A stretch of 8,038 nucleotides of DNA from assembly GCA_030597995.1 (NCBI GenBank), contig JAUVQV010000026.1, positions 1-8,038 on the forward strand, given 5' to 3'. Shown here piece after piece: positions 1 through 5,892 of this stretch. The translations under genes and the position numbers were made by a program. Each line of letters opens with the position of its first letter. Positions within the stretch are counted from its first letter, which is position 1. The stretch is from Candidatus Rokuibacteriota bacterium (GTDB taxonomy: Bacteria > JAUVQV01). The notes under the pieces are model-generated. The model made no database searches. It saw only the letters and a list, made by a program, of their open reading frames with translations, and had not been told where the DNA came from.

Positions 1-48
1 AAAGATATCCCATTTCGGATGCGTTGACAAGCCGCCGGAGAGCGCCTT

Positions 49-102
49 AGTGTGCCATGTCATAAATTCGGTGACGTATTATGGAACGTTATATGGCACA
101 CT
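49..102 (+). repeat. Palindromic element 1 (10-bp perfect stem)
   Basis: The arms AGTGTGCCAT (49-58) and ATGGCACACT (93-102) are perfect reverse complements separated by 34 bases. TCATAAAT (60-67) and ACGT (74-77) in the loop recur in element 2 on the opposite strand. A TTGACA at 24-29 lies just upstream, but the hexamer 17 bp further on (47-52) is a poor -10. The stem could form in DNA or RNA, or could be two half-sites for a dimeric protein. Confidence 0.8.
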
Positions 103-115
103 CCGTGGGGGTGGT

Positions 116-203
116 CGGGGGGCGCGGCCGCCCCCCGGCGGGGTGACAGCGCAAGGACGCGACGAAAAGGAGCGTCCTTAAGCGCCAGAGGGGCAAAGCC
201 CCT
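116..203. other. Cluster of three GC-rich hairpins between the palindromes
   Basis: Three perfect inverted repeats follow one another. The first pairs CGGGGGGC (116-123) with GCCCCCCG (130-137) around a 6-base loop. The second pairs AAGGACGC (153-160) with GCGTCCTT (172-179) around an 11-base loop. The third pairs AGGGGC (189-194) with GCCCCT (198-203) around AAA. None is followed by a T-run, so they are not convincing intrinsic terminators. They may be the folded interior of the mobile element, or a structured RNA if the region is transcribed. Confidence 0.5.
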
Positions 204-208
204 AATGG

Positions 209-263
209 AAGTGCTCCGTTTTGACATGAGGACACGTTATAGTATTTATGAAACGGAGCACTT
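209..263 (-). repeat. Palindromic element 2 (13-bp perfect stem), inverted relative to element 1
   Basis: The arms AAGTGCTCCGTTT (209-221) and AAACGGAGCACTT (251-263) are perfect reverse complements with a 29-base loop. On the minus strand the element reads AGTG, stem, TCATAAAT (complement of 244-251), then ACGT (234-237), matching element 1 in order and spacing. The + strand loop includes TTGACA (221-226) and a TATAGT (238-243) only 11 bp apart, too close for a standard sigma-70 promoter. It ends 26 bases before the GTG of the lipoprotein gene, so it may lie in that gene's promoter or leader. Confidence 0.82.
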
Positions 264-289
264 AGAATGGCGCCTCTGACGCCGAGAGA

Positions 290-1147
290 GTGCGGCGGGG
301 GAGAATCGTACCGGCTCCAGCGCCATGGGGAAAGAGGAAAATGGTGTTCCCTCAACATGGAATTAGCGGCTTGACCGCGGCACTCGTGGTTCTGGTACTC
401 CTCCCGTCCTGCGGGCACCACGCCCGTCAAAAACCGGGAATTGCTCCGCCGCTGGGCCGGCAGGGGGTGAAGGGAGATCTGCATTACGACGGCAAGCCTC
501 TTGAAGCGGCTTACGTCTTCGTCTATCGGAACACCTCAACGAACTTGCTGGGGCCGGCAGACTTCGCCTCCGATCCTTCCTCGGCCGACGGTTCATACCA
601 CATTGACCTGGTCGAGGGTGTATATTACCTGGTGGCCAGAAAATGGGCCAGCGGCGGCAGCGGCGGTCCGATGACCTCCGGGGACCTCTACAGCATTTAT
701 CCCGGCAATCCGGTCCGGATCGAGCCGGGACGGTACGCCACGGTGGACCTCGACTTAGCCCGGCTGCGGGACCCGATGTTCTTCCGATTCCGTCCTCACG
801 GCGCTGCTTCCACCGGGATACGAGGGACACTCACCGACGAGGAGGGCCGACCCATGGCCTGGGCCTTCGCCTTGGCCTACACCACTGACAATATGAGGAA
901 AATCCCAGATTACACTTCAGCCATGACTGCCGCTGACGGCAAGTTTGTCATCCGACTTCCTTCAGGGGGAAGGTACTGGCTGGCGGCCCGCACAAATCTC
1001 CGTGGGAGACCGGCCCCGCGTGAGCCCTACGGGCTCTACCTCGGGTCACCGGACCACTCCGTGGAGGTTGCCGATGGGAGCTTTTTGGAAGGGATCACTC
1101 TCCAGCTGCGGAGGTACCGCCCGGGAGCCGAACCCGCCGTTCCTTGA
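290..1147 (+). CDS. Predicted lipoprotein with two carboxypeptidase-regulatory-like beta domains
   Basis: This 285-residue reading frame begins with a basic stretch (R2, R3, R5, K15-R16-K17), then a hydrophobic segment (about 28-38) ending in the lipobox LPSC with Cys41. It should therefore be exported, lipidated and anchored in a membrane. The mature part holds two similar modules of equal length, residues 59-156 and 176-273. Each starts G-x-x-G-x-L, has a central A-D-G-(Y/F)-x-I-x-L, then G-x-Y-(Y/W)-L-x-A-R, and a closing Y-x-x-Y-x-G. This pattern suits transthyretin-like or carboxypeptidase-regulatory-like folds, which usually bind or display rather than catalyse; no catalytic motif is visible. 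The start is uncertain: ATG at 341 is possible but leaves the signal peptide without Lys or Arg, so I prefer GTG 290. The ligand or partner is unknown. Confidence 0.75.
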   Translation: MRRGRIVPAPAPWGKRKMVFPQHGISGLTAALVVLVLLPSCGHHARQKPGIAPPLGRQGVKGDLHYDGKPLEAAYVFVYRNTSTNLLGPADFASDPSSADGSYHIDLVEGVYYLVARKWASGGSGGPMTSGDLYSIYPGNPVRIEPGRYATVDLDLARLRDPMFFRFRPHGAASTGIRGTLTDEEGRPMAWAFALAYTTDNMRKIPDYTSAMTAADGKFVIRLPSGGRYWLAARTNLRGRPAPREPYGLYLGSPDHSVEVADGSFLEGITLQLRRYRPGAEPAVP

Positions 1148-1172
1148 CTTCCCCCGGGGGGCATCATATCAT
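1144..1172 (+). promoter_or_regulatory. Sigma-70-type promoter for dnaE
   Basis: TTGACT (1144-1149) and TATCAT (1167-1172) are separated by exactly 17 bp, each matching 5 of 6 consensus bases. The -35 box overlaps the TGA stop codon (1145-1147) of the lipoprotein gene. Transcription would start near 1179, about 40 bases before the dnaE ATG. The spacer contains the perfect palindrome CCCCCGGGGG (1151-1160), which could be an operator or chance in GC-rich DNA. Confidence 0.6.
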
Positions 1173-1186
1173 GTAAGGGCACTGTG

Positions 1187-1207
1187 ATGAGCCCGATGCA
1201 TTATTGA
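1187..1207 (+). other. Possible six-codon leader reading frame before dnaE
   Basis: ATG at 1187 is preceded by AAGGG (1175-1179) at a 7-base spacing, a better ribosome binding site than dnaE itself has. It encodes MSPMHY and stops at TGA 1205-1207, 12 bases before the dnaE ATG and in the same frame. It could couple translation into dnaE. However, a transcript starting near 1179 would lose most of the AAGGG, so it would work only on read-through mRNA. It may be chance. Confidence 0.2.
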
Positions 1208-1219
1208 AGCGAAATCCCT

Positions 1220-4200
1220 ATGGCCGGCAAACACTCTGATTTCGTTCATCTTCACGTTCATACCCAATACAGCCTCCTGGACGGGATGATCTTTATCGAC
1301 CGCCTTATGGAGGCGGCGCGAGAGTACCGCATGCCGGCCGTGGCCATTACCGACCACGGGCGGATGTACGGGGCGGTAGATTTCTATTCCCAGGCCAGCA
1401 AGGCCGGAATAAAACCCCTTATTGGCTGCGAGGTCTACCTCGCCCCTGGAGACCACCGCGAAAAGAGCGGTGGGATCGGGAATATCGCCAGCCACCTCAC
1501 TCTGCTGGCCCGGGACAACACCGGTTATCAGAACCTGATCCGGCTTACCACGGCCGCCAACCTGGAAGGGTTCTATTACCGCCCCCGGGTGGACAAGGAA
1601 CTCCTGCGTGAGCACAGCGCAGGCCTGATCGCGCTCTCCGGCTGTCTCAAGGGAGAGCTACTGCAGCATTTGTTGCGGAAGGACTTCAAGGGGGCGGTCC
1701 GGGCGAGCGGGGAATATCGGGAGATCTTCGGGCCGGGAAATTTCTTTCTGGAACTCCAGTCCAACGGCTTGCCGGATCAGGACCGGGGGATCCGAGAAAT
1801 GATAGCCCTGGGGAGGAAGGTGGATATCCCGGTGGTCGCAACCAACGACTGCCATTACCTCAGACGTGAGGATGCCCCCCTGCACGACATCCTCCTCTGC
1901 GTTCAGACCGGCAAGACTATTCAAGACCCTGATCGAATGCGCCTCGCCACGGACCAGTTCTACTTTCGCTCTCCTCAGGAGATGGCCGACATTTTCGCAG
2001 AAATACCGGAGGCCATAGCCAACACCGTGACCGTGGCCGAGCGCTGCAACGTGGAGTTGCAATTTGGACGGGTCTTTTTGCCCCACTTCACGGTCCCCGA
2101 AAATTACACCGTCCAGAGCTACTTCCGTAAGCTGGCTGAAGAGGGGCTCGCCAGCCGCCTCGGGGATCTCGCCGGCGAGACACGCCGAGTCTATGGGTCC
2201 CGGTTGGACGAGGAGTTGCGGATTGTGGAGAGCATGGACTTTCCGGGCTACTTTCTCGCGGTGTGGGACTTCGTGAATTTTGCCCGCCGCAGCGGCATCC
2301 CGGTCGGGCCGGGGCGGGGTTCAGTCGCGGGGAGCCTAGTGGCCTACGCACTGGGGATCACCGACATTGACCCCCTCCCGTACGGGCTTCTTTTCGAGCG
2401 CTTTCTCAACCCCGGTCGGAGCAGTCTCCCCGACATAGATATCGACTTCGACATGGACCGTCGCGATGAGGTTATTGACTATGTCCGGGAGAAGTACGGA
2501 CCGGAAAACGTGGCCCAGATCATTACTTTCGGCACCCTTCAGGCCAAGGGGGTTATCCGGGATGTAGGGCGTGTTTTGAATATGCCCTATGCCGAAGTCG
2601 ACAAGATCGCCAAGCTGGTTCCTCCGGTGCCCAGCATCACCCTGCGGGAGGCAATGGAAAGAGAGCCGCGGTTCCGGGAACTGCGGGAGAGCGACCCTCA
2701 GGTGGCGCGCCTCCTAGAGGTCTCCCAGGCCCTGGAGGGACTCAACCGCCATGCCTCAACGCACGCCGCCGGCGTGGTGATCTCTCAAGAGCCGCTGACG
2801 CGGCACGTTCCCCTCTGCCGCGGCACCAAGGGGGAAGTCCTCACCCAATATGCCATGGACGATATCCAGAAGATCGGCCTGGTAAAGTTCGACTTCCTCG
2901 GTCTCCGCACCCTCACCGTCCTCCATGACGCCGTGGCCCTGATCCACCGCCGGCAGCCCGAGGGGGAGGAACCGTTCAACCTGCACTCTATCAGCCTGGA
3001 CGATCCCGACACCTACCGCCTTCTGGCCGGTGGGGCGACCACTGGAGTCTTCCAACTCGAGTCGGCCGGCATGAGGGACCTGCTGGTGAAACTCCGTCCG
3101 GAGAAGTTCGAGGACCTGATCGCCCTTCTGGCCCTCTACCGCCCCGGGCCCCTCAACAGCGGCATGGTGGATGACTTTATCAAGAGGCGGCACGGGGGCG
3201 GCTCCATCCCGTATCTCCTGCCGCAGCTCCAGGAGTTTCTGGAGCCCACCTACGGGGTGATCCTTTACCAGGAGCAGGTGATGCAGATCGCCAGCGCCCT
3301 GGCCGGTTTCAGCCTGCCGGATGCCGATATCCTTCGCCGGGCGATGGGGAAGAAGAAGCCGGGAGAAATGGCCCGGCAGAAGGAAAAATTCCTTGCGGGG
3401 GCGGCGGCAAACAAGATCCCGCCCCGAAAGGCCGAAGAGGTCTTCGAACTCATGAAGCACTTCGCCGGGTACGGATTCAACAAATCCCACAGCGCCGCCT
3501 ATGCCATGATCGCCTACCAGACCGCCTATCTCAAGGCACATCATCAGGTGGAGTTCATGGCCGCCCTCCTCACCAGCGAGGCGGAGAACACCGACAAGGT
3601 AGTAAAGTACATTGCGGAGTGCCGCGAAATTGGAATCCGCGTCCTGCCGCCGGACGTAAACATGAGCGAGCGGGATTTCAATGTCGTCGGGGGAGAGATT
3701 CGTTTCGGGCTGGCGGCGGTGAAGAATGTGGGGGAGGCGGCGGTCGAGGCCATCCTCTCCACTCGCGCTGCCCACGGACTTTTCACTTCCCTGGCCGACT
3801 TTTGTCGCCATGCGGACCTGCGCAAGGTAAACAAGAGGGTCATCGAAGGGCTGATCAAGTGCGGAGCCTTCGATTCGCTGGGAGAGAGGCGAGCCCAAAT
3901 GATGCACTCCCTGGATCGGGTGGTTGATTCCGCTCAGGCCCTACAGAGGGACCGGATCCAGGGGCAGACTAACCTCTTTGCCACCTTCGACCCACCGGGG
4001 GGGCCGGTGATACCAGAGGGTTCGGAATGGCCGGAGAGTAAGCTCCTCGCCCTGGAGAAAGAATCTCTGGGCTTTTACATCACCGGTCACCCCCTGGCAA
4101 GCTTTGAACAAGACCTCGGACGCTTGACCACACCCAGCCGGGAGCTTGGAAACCTCCCTGACGGGAGTGGCGTGCGTGTCGGAGGTCTGATTTCTGCGAC

Positions 4201-4663
4201 AAAGAATCACCTCAACAAAAAAGGGGAGGCCATGGCGTTCATCACCCTGGAGGACCTCTACGGGTTTGTCGAGGTGGTAGTCTTCCCCAAGGTGTACCGG
4301 GCCGCATCCCCCATCCTCAATGCGGATACACCCCTGGTGATACGGGGGCGGGTTGACATTTCCGAGGCCAGCGCCAAGGTCATCGCCGAGGAGGTCCTCC
4401 CCCTCACCGAAGCCAAAGAGAAACTTGTCAGCTCCCTCCATGTTCGGCTCCTCACGCCCGGTCTCACCAAGGACCTCCTCGAGGGGCTTCACAGCCTCTT
4501 GAGGAGCAACGTGGGCCGTTGCCAGGTTTTCCTTCACTTTACTATTCCAAATCACAGCGAAACCGTCCTCACCGCGGGCAACGGCCTTCGGGTGAAGCCT
4601 TCCGAAAGTCTGGTCCGCGAACTGGAGCAACTGCTCGGCAGCGGGGCCATCCATTTAGGATAA
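1220..4663 (+). CDS. dnaE: DNA polymerase III alpha subunit (replicative polymerase)
   Basis: The 1147-residue product is the catalytic subunit of the replicative polymerase and is full length (E. coli DnaE has 1160). An N-terminal PHP domain (about 8-275) has the apparent complete set of metal ligands: H12, H14, D21, H46, E71, H92, C142, D210 and H212. The C-family polymerase core follows, with catalytic aspartates D405 and D407 in PDIDIDF and D558 in KFDFLGL. A helix-hairpin-helix-like region lies near 870-890. QTNLF (916-920) matches the beta-clamp-binding motif, and an OB-fold domain spans about 975-1060. No intein or frameshift is seen. The ATG is fixed by an in-frame TGA at 1205 and by the usual FVHLHVHT start of the PHP domain; its ribosome binding site is weak. 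It is probably transcribed with accA from the promoter at 1144-1172. Confidence 0.98.
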   Translation: MAGKHSDFVHLHVHTQYSLLDGMIFIDRLMEAAREYRMPAVAITDHGRMYGAVDFYSQASKAGIKPLIGCEVYLAPGDHREKSGGIGNIASHLTLLARDNTGYQNLIRLTTAANLEGFYYRPRVDKELLREHSAGLIALSGCLKGELLQHLLRKDFKGAVRASGEYREIFGPGNFFLELQSNGLPDQDRGIREMIALGRKVDIPVVATNDCHYLRREDAPLHDILLCVQTGKTIQDPDRMRLATDQFYFRSPQEMADIFAEIPEAIANTVTVAERCNVELQFGRVFLPHFTVPENYTVQSYFRKLAEEGLASRLGDLAGETRRVYGSRLDEELRIVESMDFPGYFLAVWDFVNFARRSGIPVGPGRGSVAGSLVAYALGITDIDPLPYGLLFERFLNPGRSSLPDIDIDFDMDRRDEVIDYVREKYGPENVAQIITFGTLQAKGVIRDVGRVLNMPYAEVDKIAKLVPPVPSITLREAMEREPRFRELRESDPQVARLLEVSQALEGLNRHASTHAAGVVISQEPLTRHVPLCRGTKGEVLTQYAMDDIQKIGLVKFDFLGLRTLTVLHDAVALIHRRQPEGEEPFNLHSISLDDPDTYRLLAGGATTGVFQLESAGMRDLLVKLRPEKFEDLIALLALYRPGPLNSGMVDDFIKRRHGGGSIPYLLPQLQEFLEPTYGVILYQEQVMQIASALAGFSLPDADILRRAMGKKKPGEMARQKEKFLAGAAANKIPPRKAEEVFELMKHFAGYGFNKSHSAAYAMIAYQTAYLKAHHQVEFMAALLTSEAENTDKVVKYIAECREIGIRVLPPDVNMSERDFNVVGGEIRFGLAAVKNVGEAAVEAILSTRAAHGLFTSLADFCRHADLRKVNKRVIEGLIKCGAFDSLGERRAQMMHSLDRVVDSAQALQRDRIQGQTNLFATFDPPGGPVIPEGSEWPESKLLALEKESLGFYITGHPLASFEQDLGRLTTPSRELGNLPDGSGVRVGGLISATKNHLNKKGEAMAFITLEDLYGFVEVVVFPKVYRAASPILNADTPLVIRGRVDISEASAKVIAEEVLPLTEAKEKLVSSLHVRLLTPGLTKDLLEGLHSLLRSNVGRCQVFLHFTIPNHSETVLTAGNGLRVKPSESLVRELEQLLGSGAIHLG
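4656..4660 (+). promoter_or_regulatory. Ribosome binding site for accA, inside the dnaE 3' end
   Basis: TAGGA sits in the last two sense codons of dnaE, 7 bases before the TTG at 4668. It supports TTG as the accA start and suggests that ribosomes finishing dnaE re-initiate on accA. Confidence 0.65.
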
Positions 4664-4667
4664 CTCA

Positions 4668-5642
4668 TTGAACGAAAACTCCCTGGATTTTGAGAAACCG
4701 GTAATCGAGCTGGAACATAAGTTCGAGGAGCTCCGGCTCCGCGGTGGGGATGGCCGCGCCCACCAGGAGGAATTGCGGAAGCTCCAAAGAAAAATCAAGC
4801 ATCTCCAGCGCGACATTTTCAAAAACCTCACCCCCTGGCAACGAACCCAGATCGCCCGTCATCCCAACCGGCCCTATTTTCTGGATCTGGCCCCGCTGAT
4901 GTTCGAAAACTTCCTTGAAATTCACGGAGATCGAGCATGCTCCGAAGACCCCGCCCTCGTCACTCTGCTGGCGCGCTTCGAGGGACGCTCCGTGGTGGCT
5001 ATCGGCCACCAGAAGGGGCGCAATGTCAAAGAGAATATTCATCGTAATTTTGGCATGCCCCACCCCGAGGGATACCGCAAGGCTCAGAGGGCCATGATCT
5101 TGGCGGAGAAGTTCAACAAGCCGATCCTGACTTTCATCGACACCCCAGGGGCATACCCCGGCGTTGGGGCGGAGGAACGGGGGCAGGCCGAGGCCATTGC
5201 CCGAAACATCTACGAGATGTGTCGACTCCGAGTGCCGGCCATCTGTATCGTGACGGGAGAGGGTGGGAGCGGCGGCGCCCTGGCGATCGGGGTAGGTGAC
5301 CGCGTGCTCATGCTGGAGCACACCATCTACTCGGTGATATCACCGGAGGCCTGCGCCGCCCTCCTCTGGAGGGATGGGCGTTCCCGGGCTCCTGAGGCTG
5401 CCGAGACCCTGAAATTCGGAGCCCGCGAGGCCTTTGAGTTCGGCCTCATCGATGAGGTGGTGCGGGAACCCCCCGGCGGTGCGCACCGGGATCACAAGTT
5501 GTCCGCTAACATTCTCCGGCGGGTAATCCGAAGACATCTCCGCGAGCTCTCCTCGCTCCGCCCGGAGGAGCTGGTGGAGGCCAGGTACAGAAAATTCCGG
5601 GCAATGGGGAGATTCCACGAGTCTGCTTCCCCGGCTGGATGA
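4668..5642 (+). CDS. accA: Acetyl-CoA carboxylase carboxyltransferase subunit alpha
   Basis: The 324-residue protein (E. coli AccA has 319) pairs with AccD to move the carboxyl group from biotin on AccB to acetyl-CoA, forming malonyl-CoA for fatty acid synthesis in the cytoplasm. The N-terminal helical part begins NSLDFEKPVIELE, typical of AccA. The crotonase-type core includes GDRACSEDPALV, the GRNVKENIHRNFGMPHPEGYRKA stretch characteristic of the family (about 121-143), DTPGAYPG (158-165), GEGGSGGA (197-204), whose glycines shape the oxyanion holes, and ISPEACAALLW. The tail contains the usual PPGGAHRD. TTG is a rare start, but it has a well-spaced ribosome binding site and no in-frame ATG lies near the N-terminus. 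The gene begins 4 bases after the dnaE stop, as in the dnaE-accA pair of E. coli. accD is not in this window. Confidence 0.97.
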   Translation: MNENSLDFEKPVIELEHKFEELRLRGGDGRAHQEELRKLQRKIKHLQRDIFKNLTPWQRTQIARHPNRPYFLDLAPLMFENFLEIHGDRACSEDPALVTLLARFEGRSVVAIGHQKGRNVKENIHRNFGMPHPEGYRKAQRAMILAEKFNKPILTFIDTPGAYPGVGAEERGQAEAIARNIYEMCRLRVPAICIVTGEGGSGGALAIGVGDRVLMLEHTIYSVISPEACAALLWRDGRSRAPEAAETLKFGAREAFEFGLIDEVVREPPGGAHRDHKLSANILRRVIRRHLRELSSLRPEELVEARYRKFRAMGRFHESASPAG

Positions 5643-5748
5643 CCGGTCTCCCTCGCCTTCCCCGGCCGATGACACCCCCCATACTGCCCGCTGAGCGACC
5701 ACATACCTTGAACGCACCAGGGTGTGAGGTTGCGCGTTACAGCTTTCA

Positions 5749-5777
5749 TTGACAATCTGTTACGGAGAAAATATAAT
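5749..5777 (+). promoter_or_regulatory. Exact-consensus sigma-70 promoter for the dnaJ unit
   Basis: TTGACA (5749-5754) and TATAAT (5772-5777) match the vegetative consensus at all twelve positions with an ideal 17-bp spacer. A T-run continues to 5783. Transcription should start around 5784, giving a leader of about 110 bases before the GTG at 5893. This lies in the 250-bp gap 5643-5892, which is otherwise empty: I see no T-tailed terminator for accA, no CIRCE repeat and no heat-shock sigma-32 promoter. Confidence 0.8.
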
Positions 5778-5878
5778 TTTTTTCGAGAAGAGAACGCTGA
5801 GGCCAGTCGTGATTTGGTTGTAAATTCCCCATCGCGTGTCGGGCACCTCTCACTTCACGGCTGGCTACAGGAGCATTG

Positions 5879-5885
5879 AAGGGAG
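5879..5885 (+). promoter_or_regulatory. Ribosome binding site that sets the dnaJ start
   Basis: AAGGGAG lies 7 bases before the GTG at 5893. It favours this start over the upstream in-frame GTG at 5836, which would add 19 residues ahead of the J domain and has no such site. Confidence 0.7.
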
Positions 5886-5892
5886 TGAGACA

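Larger units (their letters stand above)
49..262. mobile_element. MITE-like element bounded by two inverted, diverged palindromic ends
   Basis: Two related palindromes face each other at the ends of a 214-bp segment. Read inward from each end, both begin AGTG, then six partly differing bases, then one base and the octamer TCATAAAT, then a shared ACGT; about 21 of the first 29 positions agree. The interior (103-209) contains only GC-rich hairpins and no plausible gene. That is the layout of a small non-autonomous transposable element with terminal inverted repeats, or of an internally deleted insertion sequence. CTTAG occurs at both outer edges (46-50 and 261-265) but overlaps the repeat ends, so I cannot claim a target duplication. 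I do not recognise the family. Two independent copies of a dispersed palindromic repeat would look the same. Confidence 0.42.

Noticed and set aside
49..263. CRISPR array or integron attC sites
   Set aside because: The two palindromes are inverted relative to each other, differ in their stems and are not regularly repeated with spacers. The paired RYYYAAC/GTTRRRY boxes of attC sites are not present in the right arrangement.
52..279. 75-residue + strand reading frame across the palindromes
   Set aside because: It runs through both palindromes and all the hairpins, has no ribosome binding site, and its composition simply reflects GC-rich repeats.
1171..1176. ATG-TAA start-stop element before dnaE
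   Set aside because: It overlaps the -10 box and lies upstream of the predicted transcription start, so it would not be in the dnaE mRNA.
2756..3907. 383-residue minus-strand reading frame within dnaE
   Set aside because: It lies entirely antisense to the conserved polymerase core and is a by-product of GC-rich codon use; no recognisable domain.
3941..4654. 237-residue minus-strand reading frame within the dnaE 3' end
   Set aside because: Antisense to the clamp-binding and OB-fold part of DnaE, with no recognisable features.
4665..5321. 218-residue minus-strand reading frame over accA
   Set aside because: Antisense to conserved AccA motifs; the + strand gene is certain.
5707..5712. CTTGAA as the -35 box of a sigma-32 heat-shock promoter for dnaJ
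   Set aside because: No CCCCAT-type -10 box lies at the required distance; the nearest downstream CCCCAT is more than 100 bases away.
5643..5748. Intrinsic terminator after accA
   Set aside because: Only weak inverted repeats such as AACGC/GCGTT (5711-5715 and 5734-5738) are present, with no T-run directly after a stable stem. The T-run at 5777-5783 follows an AT-rich promoter, not a GC stem.
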